Source of the DNA: Streptomyces humicola
Lineage (GTDB): Bacteria > Actinomycetota > Actinomycetes > Streptomycetales > Streptomycetaceae
Direction of reading: 5' to 3'
Assembly: GCF_024436035.1 (NCBI RefSeq)
Contig: NZ_JANFNG010000037.1
Location: 1 to 57,363 of the forward strand
Length of the DNA: 57,363 nucleotides
Each line of letters starts with the position of its first letter. Positions within the stretch are counted from its first letter, which is position 1. Below are positions 10,771 through 17,902 of the stretch, in pieces. Below the pieces are notes generated by a model, which saw only the letters and a program-made list of their open reading frames with translations, made no database searches and was not told the DNA's origin. The position numbers were made by a program, and so were the translations under genes.

Positions 10771-10805
10771 TGCAGACACTCGGCCGTCACCCAGGGTACC
10801 AGCCG

Positions 10806-11312
10806 TCAGCCGGAGGTCAGCGCGCGGGCGGCGGCGTAGACGCCGAGGGCTCCGAGACGGAGCGGGACCGGGCAGAGCAGTACGGCTGCCTCGGCCACCT
10901 CCAAGGCACGGGACCACGGCGGCGTGACGTTCCTTCCGGGAAGCATCACCGCGACGGTGGTGAGCAGCGCGGCTCCCGTGGTGAGCGCGGCGGCCAGCCA
11001 GACGGTACCGGCTCCGCCGGGGGCTACCGACCGAGGGCGCCGCCGGACAGCAGCAGGCAGAGGGACACAGTCCCGGCGCCGAGCAGACAGGCGATCTGCG
11101 CGGTGTGCGGGAAGAGGCGGGCGCGCAGCACGGCGGCCGCCGCCGTGGCGAGGGCGAGCCATCGCTCCCAGCCGGAGCGCGAAAAGCCGGGCAACGACCG
11201 TGCAGCATCCGCCGACGAGCCCGGGCAGCAGCTCGTGGGCGCGGCGTGGCCTGGCGGCGGTGCGGGCCTCTCTGACGGGGAGCGGGGCCGCGCGGCGGCC
11301 GGTGGTCTTCAC
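10806..11312 (-). pseudogene. eccD: eccD remnant (type VII secretion membrane channel), frameshifted
   Basis: EccD is the multi-pass membrane channel subunit of actinobacterial ESX/type VII secretion. Here only its C-terminal half is readable, and it is split over two minus-strand frames. First comes a RAHELLPGLVGG segment near 11190-11250. A second frame carries WERWLALATAAAAVLRARLF to a stop at 11024-11026. The first frame then resumes with LTTVAVMLPGR, PPWSRALEVAE and LGALGVYAAARALTSG, stopping at 10806. Together these fit the last four or so membrane segments of EccD. The N-terminal ubiquitin-like and early membrane parts are gone. Two frameshifts make a functional product unlikely. The family match is from motif memory. 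Confidence 0.75.
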
Positions 11313-11353
11313 CGCCGGCCGGGTGCCGGGGTAGGCGCCGGGGTCGGATCAGG

Positions 11354-11596
11354 TCAGGTCAGGTCGAACTCGCCGTCCCGGGCGCCGAGGACGAATGCGC
11401 GCCACTCGGCTTCGGTGTAGCGCAGCACCGTGCCGGGGTCGGCGGAGTTGCGCATGGCCACCGCGCCGCCGGGCAGGTGGGCGATCTCGACGCGCTCCTC
11501 GGAGGTGTCGCCTGGGGCGCTCAGCCACTCGACGTCGGAGATGTCGAGGGCGTAGAGCTCCGCCTTCTCGTCTGCCTTCTCACGGGCGTCTGCCAT
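11354..11596 (-). CDS. bldB: BldB-like DUF397 developmental regulator
   Basis: An 80-residue protein of the DUF397 family. Motifs DISDVEW, VEIAHLPGGAVAMRNS, VLRYTEAEWRAFVLGARDGEFDL are very close to what I recall of S. coelicolor BldB, which is required for aerial growth and antibiotic production. The ATG at 11596 has an AAGGGA site; an in-frame start at 11650 would give 98 residues, the length reported for BldB. It lies upstream of the eccD remnant, matching the bldB position near the esx genes in S. coelicolor. Many DUF397 paralogues exist in Streptomyces, so the assignment rests on sequence plus position. Confidence 0.75.
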   Translation of the reverse strand: MADAREKADEKAELYALDISDVEWLSAPGDTSEERVEIAHLPGGAVAMRNSADPGTVLRYTEAEWRAFVLGARDGEFDLT

Positions 11597-11818
11597 GGGT
11601 CCACGTCCCTTCGTCACGGCGGCCGCGGGCCACCGGCCCGCCAGGATCACCGTACCGCCCGTGGCCGCCCGATCAGGTCACTCGTATGGAGGATGCGGCG
11701 CCTCGCGGGCGGTGGCCGGGATGCGTCCCCCGAGTGGGCTGCACCCGTTGACGGTGCACCAGATGCGGGTTACTCAGGCCTTGAGGGTGTGCGCCCGTTC
11801 CCCGTCGAAGGGATTGTC

Positions 11819-13417
11819 GTGAGACGACGGCTGTCGCGTTGTGCGGTCTCGATGGTGCTCATCCTCGGAGCCGCGACGGGGGCGGGCACGGCCGCCGCTT
11901 CCGCTTCTTCGCCCGTACCCGCCTCCGTGGCCGCCTCGGCGAGACCGCTGGGTGACGTGGTGCCCGCTCCGGCGTCCGTACGGCCGGACGGCGCCGCGTA
12001 CACGATCGGATCCCGCACTCGGATCCACGCGCCGTCGCGCTCCGCCGTGGGCGTGGCCGACTACCTCGCCCGTCTGCTGCGGCCGTCGACCGGATACGCC
12101 CTGCCGGTCTCCCGGCGGTCCGGGCGCGGCGGGATCGCCCTGCGGCTCGACGGCCCGCAGTGGCTGGGCAGCGAGGGCTATCAGCTTCAGGTACGCGGCA
12201 GCGGCATTGTCGTCCGAGCGCACGCGGCCGCCGGGCTCTTCCACGGGGTGCAGACGCTGCGGCAGTTGCTGCCCGCCTCGGTCGAGCGCAGGACGCGGCA
12301 GCCCGGGCCGTGGACGGTCGCGGGCGGCACGATCACCGACACACCGCGCTACGGCTACCGCGGTGCGATGCTCGATGTGGCACGGCACTTCTTCACCGTC
12401 GCCCAAGTCGAGCGCTATATCGACGAGATAGCGCTGTACAAGATCAACCGGCTGCACCTGCACCTATCGGACGACCAGGGGTGGCGAATAGCGATCGACT
12501 CCTGGCCGCGTCTTGCGCGGTACGGCGGCTCCACGGAGGTGGGCGGCGGCCCCGGCGGGTACTACAGCAAGGCACAGTACGAACAGATCGTGCGGTATGC
12601 GGCGAGCCGCTACATCACCGTCGTCCCGGAGGTCGACATGCCGGCGCACACCAACGCGGCACTGGCCTCGTACGCCGAGTTGAACTGCGACGGCAAGGCG
12701 CCTCCGCTCTACACCGGGACCAACGTCGGGTTCAGCTCGCTGTGCGTGCGGAAGGCCGTCACGTACGCGTTCGTCAGCGATGTGCTGCGGGAGGTCGCGG
12801 CGCTCACGCCCGGGCCGTATCTGCACATCGGCGGTGACGAGGCCCATTCGACGAGCGCGGCGGACTACGCGGCGTTCATGGATCGCGTACAGCCGCTCGT
12901 CGGCAGGTACGGCAAGACGGTGGTGGCCTGGCACGAGATCACCGACGCGAACCCGGTGCCGGGGGCGATCGCGCAGTACTGGGGGACGACCGGGAACGAG
13001 GCGAGCGTCATCGCCGCCGCGAGGGCCGGGACGCGGTTGGTCATGTCACCGGCCAATCACGCTTATCTGGACATGAAGTACAACCCGTCGACGAAGCTCG
13101 GGCTGAGCTGGGCCGGGTACACGGAGGTGAAGGACGCCTACGACTGGGATCCCGCGACCTTCCTGTCCGGCGCGCCCGCTTCCGCCGTCATCGGTGTGGA
13201 GGCGCCGCTGTGGTCGGAGACGGTCGTGACCGGCGACGACATCGACTACATGGCGTTCCCGCGGCTGCCCGCCATCGCGGAGCTCGGCTGGTCGCCCGCC
13301 GCGACACACGACTGGGAAGGGTTCAGCGAACGGCTGGCGGCGCAGGGGCCGCGCTGGGACGCGATGGGCATCGACTACTACCACTCGCCGCAGGTGCCGT
13401 GGCCCGCCGCTGGATAG
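11819..13417 (+). CDS. Secreted GH20 beta-N-acetylhexosaminidase
   Basis: GH20 enzymes remove terminal GlcNAc/GalNAc from chitin oligomers, glycans or muropeptides by substrate-assisted catalysis. The 532-residue product has a signal peptide (RRRLSR then a hydrophobic stretch, cleavage near residue 30 after an Ala-rich AxA), a GH20b domain, then the barrel (HLHLSDDQGWR). The catalytic pair D340-E341 is in HIGGDEAH. The GTG start follows GAAGGG. It is divergent from bldB and lies between two type VII secretion remnants, with opposite orientation to them. A role in chitin use or wall turnover is likely; the exact substrate is unknown. Confidence 0.9.
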   Translation: MRRRLSRCAVSMVLILGAATGAGTAAASASSPVPASVAASARPLGDVVPAPASVRPDGAAYTIGSRTRIHAPSRSAVGVADYLARLLRPSTGYALPVSRRSGRGGIALRLDGPQWLGSEGYQLQVRGSGIVVRAHAAAGLFHGVQTLRQLLPASVERRTRQPGPWTVAGGTITDTPRYGYRGAMLDVARHFFTVAQVERYIDEIALYKINRLHLHLSDDQGWRIAIDSWPRLARYGGSTEVGGGPGGYYSKAQYEQIVRYAASRYITVVPEVDMPAHTNAALASYAELNCDGKAPPLYTGTNVGFSSLCVRKAVTYAFVSDVLREVAALTPGPYLHIGGDEAHSTSAADYAAFMDRVQPLVGRYGKTVVAWHEITDANPVPGAIAQYWGTTGNEASVIAAARAGTRLVMSPANHAYLDMKYNPSTKLGLSWAGYTEVKDAYDWDPATFLSGAPASAVIGVEAPLWSETVVTGDDIDYMAFPRLPAIAELGWSPAATHDWEGFSERLAAQGPRWDAMGIDYYHSPQVPWPAAG

Positions 13418-13446
13418 AGTTCCGGCCATGTCGGGGATTCGCCGCG

Positions 13447-13671
13447 TACGGCGGCCCCTCGCACAAGCCGAGGATCGAAGTCGGCCCGACAACGCCCTGG
13501 AACCACAACGGCATCCAGCGCTACACGGCAACCGCCCATGTCACCGTCACCTACTGGCCGAGCTCATGCGTCCCGCCCTCCGCTGTCGTGCACAGCATCG
13601 CCCAGCGGCTGAAGGACGGAACCGTGCACGAGTGGGTGATCCATGCGGACCAGCGGGTTCGGGGGCACTGA
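13447..13671 (+). pseudogene. Coding-like fragment of unknown origin
   Basis: One plus-strand frame from about 13447 to a TGA at 13669-13671 has strong G/C at third positions and a protein-like composition (PWNHNGIQRYTATAHVTVTY, then VHSIAQRLKDGTVHEWVIH). No start codon with a ribosome binding site opens it, and it begins just after the hexosaminidase stop. I do not recognise the family. It is probably the 3' part of a lost gene. Confidence 0.4.
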
Positions 13672-13739
13672 CGGAGGCTCAGATCGAGAAGATTACGAGC
13701 ACAGTCCGGCCGTCCCGCAGCTGACCGCCTCGCCGCCGT

Positions 13740-13841
13740 TCACCGGCGGCTCCTCCCGTCCCGTACGGCGACGGCCCCGCCCACGACCACGGCGAGCAGG
13801 ACGGCCGCGCCGACGACGCTGCGACCACGCGTCGGAAACGG
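13740..13841 (-). pseudogene. Membrane-anchor tail resembling MycP (mycosin) C-terminus
   Basis: The frame one base off the eccB remnant reads FPTRGRS, then a 17-residue hydrophobic helix (VVGAAVLLAVVVGGAVAV), then RDGRSRR and TGA. A single C-terminal helix with a basic tail is how the type VII secretion subtilase MycP ends. Alternatively a one-base frameshift split a single gene. No start codon or protease domain is present. Confidence 0.45.
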
Positions 13842-14049
13842 GGACGGGCTGCGCATGGCCGTAGCCGAGGCGGAACTGCGCGTCGTCGGTTCCGGCCGAG
13901 GCGGGAAGGGCGTATCGCAGGCCGGTGTCGGTGACGAGGCCGATCTGCCCGTCGGCGGTGTCGCGGTACGCGGGCGGCAGACCGCGCCGCGGCGCCGACG
14001 GTCGGCGACGCCGCACGTAGAGCACCTGGCCGTCGTGGAGCCGGCCGCG
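13825..14049 (-). pseudogene. eccB: eccB C-terminal remnant (type VII secretion)
   Basis: EccB is a membrane-anchored periplasmic ATPase-like core subunit of ESX secretion. A minus-strand frame carries DGQVLYV at 14014-14034, then GQIGLVTDTGLRYALP and FRLGYGHAQPVPVSDAW ending at 13825. These match the EccB C-terminal pattern VTDTGxRYxL...LGY...PVPxxW. The frame then runs into Arg-rich noise. The N-terminal membrane anchor and most of the protein are missing and no start is plausible. Assignment rests on recalled motifs. Confidence 0.7.
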
Positions 14050-14404
14050 CGGAAGCCGCCCGGCGTTGTCGGACCGGCCCTCTACTGTGCCGGTAGGCGA
14101 TGAGGATGTGCCGCCCGGGTGCGGTGCGCGGATGTCGGGCAGGGGGCGGGCCTGACATACCAGGGGCATGCACGATTAGGCTGTACTTCGGAGCGGCAGG
14201 AGGACAGCAAGGGTGTTCCGACCGGGCTCCGCGGGCCCCGTGAACGAGGGGATTCGGGGCCGGCCGGGCGGACTGCCGCGGCACAGGGGGAGGTTTCTCC
14301 GGTATGCACGGCATGCGCCGTACGGGCCGTATCCGCGCCCTAGATGCCGTACGCCCGTGTATGACCTCGCCGTTCGCGAGCATGACAGCAATCCAGGAGG
14401 CACA
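14050..14404. other. Noncoding stretch before the EspI-like gene
   Basis: About 355 bases with no gene I can support. It should hold the promoter of the EspI-like ATPase gene and possibly further decayed type VII secretion sequence on the minus strand. Confidence 0.5.
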
Positions 14405-16768
14405 GTGAGCAGCGATCGGGACGACAACCGCTTCGGCGGCGACGGGGCGCGGTCGCGCGAAGCCGATTACACCGGCGAGTTCACCATCGACTACACGCCG
14501 CCCGCCTGGTACATGACGAACGGGGAGGACGGCTCCGAGCCGGAGCCCAAGCAGCCTGTGGCGCCGGATGCCAGGGAGGAGCCGGCGGCATCGGCGGCGT
14601 CGGGCGGGAGTTCATGGTCGGCGCCGCCGGCGCCGAGCTCCGGCAGTGGTCCGAGCTTCCCCGCCTTCAAGCCCAACTCCGGTGAGGAGAGGCCGGAGTC
14701 GTCGTCATCTGAGGCGGCGTCATCGGACAATTCGGGCGACGATCTGCCAGGAGCTGTGCAGAGCGAATCCACCATGCGCTTCTCCGCGATCTCCCTGAAG
14801 AACACCAAGGCGCCGCAAACCAGTTCAGAACCGGCGGATGACGACACCTCCGGCAGCGGCGGCACCAAGGCGCCCCAAACCTTCGCCTCCACCGAGCGTT
14901 TCTCCGCGATCTCGCTGAAGCAGAACAAGGAGCCCCTCGAGGAGAAGCCCAAGGCCGCCGCCCCCGCTGCCCCGACCGCTCCGACGACGCCCACGCCTCC
15001 TCCCCCGCCGACTGCGCACGAGGAGCGCAAGCCCGAGCCCGCGCCGGCGACGGAGCCGCGCGACCCGGCACCGGCCCCTCAGGCACCGCCGCAGCAGCCT
15101 CCGCATCCGCAGCACGCTGCCGCGGCGCCTCCCGCCGGACCGCCGACGCCGCCCAACCCTACGGGCGCACCGGGCGCACCCGCCGCCGCCCAGCCCTGGG
15201 CATCGCAGGGCCCGAACTCGGCCTGGTCCCCGCAGCATCCGCAGCCTCCGCAGCAGCCCGTGCCGCCGCTTCCGCCGCAGTACCAGGCGGCGCAGCCGCC
15301 CACGCCGCAGGCACCCCAGCCGCCCGCGTACGGATACCCGCAGCCGCCCGCACCCGGGCCCAACTCGCCCTCCGTGCCGCTGCCGCCGCCGAGCCCGACA
15401 CAGCAGCCGCCCACCGCGTACGGCTACCCGCAGCCGCAGCCTCAACCACAGCCTCACCAGCAGCAGCCTCCGCAGCAGCAGGCCGGGCGGGCGGCGCCTA
15501 CCGCGGACCCCCGCGCCGCCGGCTGGCCGACCGTCCCGCCAGAGCAGCGCCAGCACGGCCCGGGCGGCGCGCCCCTCGGCTACACGGCAGCGGTGGAGCT
15601 GTCGTCCGACCGTCTGCTGCGCAATCAGCCCAAGCCCAGGAAGCCCGGCAGCAACCTCCCCGGCGCCGGCCGGTTCAAGCTCGGTGGCAAGGCCGCCGAG
15701 GCCGAGCGCCAGCGCAAGCTGGAGCTGATCCGCACCCCGGTGATGTCCTGCTACCGGATCGCGGTGATCAGCCTGAAGGGCGGCGTCGGCAAGACCACGA
15801 CGACCACCGCACTCGGTGCCACCCTCGCATCCGAGCGCCAGGACAAGATCCTGGCGATCGACGCCAACCCGGACGCGGGCACGCTCGGACGCCGCGTCCG
15901 CCGCGAGACGGGGGCCACCATCCGCGACCTCGTCCACCAGCTGCCGTTCCTCAACAGCTACATGGACATCCGCCGTTTCACCTCACAGGCGCCCTCGGGC
16001 CTGGAGATCATCGCCAACGACGTGGACCCGGCCGTGTCGACCACGTTCGGCGACGAGGACTACCGGCGGGTCATCGAAGTCGTCGGCCGTCAGTACCCGA
16101 TCGTCCTCACCGACTCAGGCACCGGTCTGCTCTACAGCGCCATGCGCGGCGTGCTCGACCTCGCCGATCAGCTGATCATCATCTCGACGCCGTCCGTCGA
16201 CGGTGCGAGCAGTGCGAGCACCACGCTCGACTGGCTCTCGGCCCACGGCTACGCGGACCTGGTCGCGCGCAGCCTCACCGTGATCTCCGGGGTCCGCGAG
16301 ACCGGAAAGATGATCAAGGTGGACGACATCGTCGCGCACTTCCAGACGCGCTGCCGCGGCGTGATCGTGGTCCCGTTCGACGAGCACCTGGCGGCCGGCG
16401 CCGAGGTCGACCTGGACATGATGCGGCCGAAGACACGCGAGGCGTATTTCAACCTCGCCGCGATGATCGCGGAGGACATCGTGCGCACCCAGCAGGGCGG
16501 TGGCCAGGGCATGTGGGGGCAGCCCGACGGCAATGCACCGCAGCCGCAGATGGGCCAGCCGATGCCCGGCCAGCCCATGCCGGGTCAGCCCATGCCGCAG
16601 CACCCGTACTACCCTGCCGGGCCCGGCCCGCAGGGCGGTCCGCCGCCTCAGCAGCCCCAGGCGCAGTATCCGCAGCAGCCGGGCGGGCCACAGGGATGGC
16701 CGCAGCAGCAGCCCCAGCAGCAACCGCAGCCGGGGTACGGCTACCCCCCGCCACCTCCGCAGCAGTGA
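14405..16768 (+). CDS. Pro/Gln-rich ParA/MinD-type ATPase, EspI-like
   Basis: A 787-residue protein. Residues 1-440 are low-complexity, rich in Pro, Gln, Ala and Ser. Residues 446-700 form a ParA/MinD ATPase with a deviant Walker A (LKGGVGKTT, 457-465; signature lysine K458, catalytic lysine K463). The tail has GQPMP repeats and Gln/Pro runs. Two copies of RFSAISLK sit 40 residues apart, starting near residues 125 and 165. The GTG start follows CCAGGAGG. Mycobacterial EspI (Rv3876), encoded in the ESX-1 locus, has the same plan, and in Streptomyces this gene lies beside the type VII secretion genes. Here those genes are decayed but this frame is intact. It may act as a polarity or secretion regulator; that is inference. 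Confidence 0.8.
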   Translation: MSSDRDDNRFGGDGARSREADYTGEFTIDYTPPAWYMTNGEDGSEPEPKQPVAPDAREEPAASAASGGSSWSAPPAPSSGSGPSFPAFKPNSGEERPESSSSEAASSDNSGDDLPGAVQSESTMRFSAISLKNTKAPQTSSEPADDDTSGSGGTKAPQTFASTERFSAISLKQNKEPLEEKPKAAAPAAPTAPTTPTPPPPPTAHEERKPEPAPATEPRDPAPAPQAPPQQPPHPQHAAAAPPAGPPTPPNPTGAPGAPAAAQPWASQGPNSAWSPQHPQPPQQPVPPLPPQYQAAQPPTPQAPQPPAYGYPQPPAPGPNSPSVPLPPPSPTQQPPTAYGYPQPQPQPQPHQQQPPQQQAGRAAPTADPRAAGWPTVPPEQRQHGPGGAPLGYTAAVELSSDRLLRNQPKPRKPGSNLPGAGRFKLGGKAAEAERQRKLELIRTPVMSCYRIAVISLKGGVGKTTTTTALGATLASERQDKILAIDANPDAGTLGRRVRRETGATIRDLVHQLPFLNSYMDIRRFTSQAPSGLEIIANDVDPAVSTTFGDEDYRRVIEVVGRQYPIVLTDSGTGLLYSAMRGVLDLADQLIIISTPSVDGASSASTTLDWLSAHGYADLVARSLTVISGVRETGKMIKVDDIVAHFQTRCRGVIVVPFDEHLAAGAEVDLDMMRPKTREAYFNLAAMIAEDIVRTQQGGGQGMWGQPDGNAPQPQMGQPMPGQPMPGQPMPQHPYYPAGPGPQGGPPPQQPQAQYPQQPGGPQGWPQQQPQQQPQPGYGYPPPPPQQ

Positions 16769-16785
16769 GCATTCACGGCTGACGC

Positions 16786-16821
16786 GGAAGGGCCCGGTCG
16801 ATCGATCGCCCGGGCTCTTCC
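16786..16821. terminator. Bidirectional terminator between the EspI-like gene and ribF
   Basis: A 12-bp stem (GGAAGGGCCCGG / CCGGGCTCTTCC, one G-U pair) surrounds a 12-base loop that is itself partly self-complementary (CGATCGATCG). It lies between the two convergent stop codons, so it can serve both strands. Confidence 0.8.
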
Positions 16822-16841
16822 CGCTTCCCGCATAACGCGCG

Positions 16842-17789
16842 TCACCCGTCGACGAGTTCGCGTGCGCGCTTCACATCGACGGCCATCCGCTCGAGCAGCG
16901 CATCGATCGAGTCGAACTTCTCCTGCCCGCGCAGGAAGGCGTAGAAGTCGACGGCGACGTGCAGGCCGTAGAGGTCGAGACCGACGCGGTCGATCGCGTA
17001 CGCCTCCACCGTGCGGTTGGTGCCGTCGAACGTCGGGTTGGTGCCGACCGAGATCGCCGCGGGCATCGACTCCCCCTCGACGACGAGCCAGCCCGCGTAG
17101 ACGCCGTCGGCGGGGATCGCCGAGTGCGGCAGCGTCTCCACGTTGGCCGTCGGGTATCCCAGCTCGCGGCCGCGCTGCGCACCCCGTACGACCACGCCCT
17201 CGACCCGGTGCGGACGGCCGAGTACCTCGGCCGCGCCCGCGACGTCCCCCTCGGCGACCAGTCGTCGCGTCAGCGAGGACGAGAACGGCTCGCCGCCGCC
17301 CGCCTCCCCCGCGACGAACAGATCGACAACGTCGACCTCGAAGTCGTACTTGAGCCCGAGAGCCGACAGATATTCCACGTCGCCGGCCGCCTTGTGCCCG
17401 AACCGGAAGTTCGGGCCTTCCACCACCACCTTGGCGCCGAGCGCCTCGACGAGCACCGTACGGACGAAGTCGCCGGGCGACAGCTGGGAGAAATCGGTGG
17501 TGAAGGGCAGGATCAGCAGGGCGTCCACGCCCAGCTCCGCCATGAGCTCGGCACGCCGGTGGTGTGCGGCGAGCAGCGGCGGGTGGCTGCCAGGCCGGAC
17601 GACCTCGCTGGGGTGCGGGTCGAAGGTGACGACCACCGACGGAATCCCCAGCTCCCGGGCGTGTGTGACCGCATGGCCGATGATCAGCTGATGCCCGCGG
17701 TGCACACCGTCGTAGGAACCGATGGTGACGACGCTGCGCCCCTGCGCCCAATCCTCGGGAACGTCCTCCAAGCCCCGCCAGCGCTGCAC
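16842..17789 (-). CDS. ribF: Bifunctional riboflavin kinase / FAD synthetase
   Basis: RibF phosphorylates riboflavin to FMN and adenylates FMN to FAD. The 315-residue protein has the N-terminal nucleotidyltransferase signatures GSYDGVHRGH and TFDPHP, and C-terminal kinase signatures GYPTANVE, SVGTNPTFDG and FLRGQEKFDS. The GTG at 17789 is chosen because GAGGAG lies 8 bases upstream and it gives the normal length. The Phe of the usual GxFDGVHxGH motif is Tyr here, a mild variation. It lies downstream of the large NTPase gene with a 113-base gap. Confidence 0.95.
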   Translation of the reverse strand: MQRWRGLEDVPEDWAQGRSVVTIGSYDGVHRGHQLIIGHAVTHARELGIPSVVVTFDPHPSEVVRPGSHPPLLAAHHRRAELMAELGVDALLILPFTTDFSQLSPGDFVRTVLVEALGAKVVVEGPNFRFGHKAAGDVEYLSALGLKYDFEVDVVDLFVAGEAGGGEPFSSSLTRRLVAEGDVAGAAEVLGRPHRVEGVVVRGAQRGRELGYPTANVETLPHSAIPADGVYAGWLVVEGESMPAAISVGTNPTFDGTNRTVEAYAIDRVGLDLYGLHVAVDFYAFLRGQEKFDSIDALLERMAVDVKRARELVDG

Positions 17790-17902
17790 CGTGACCGCTC
17801 CTCGCCCGAACGAACTGTGTCGTGCCGATGTGATGACGGTCCAAGACTGCCATGCCGTGGCGCGCCCGACGGAATCGGGCGCCCCGGCCGGCCGCACGGA
17901 GC

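Noticed and set aside
10597-11208. A 203-codon minus-strand frame across the eccD remnant and rpsO leader
   Set aside because: It overlaps the rpsO start in another frame and has an Arg/Pro-rich noise composition; the EccD-like text is in the other two frames.
10806-14049. A working type VII secretion system
   Set aside because: Only fragments with broken frames remain, with no ATPase (EccC) or Esx substrate genes in the window.
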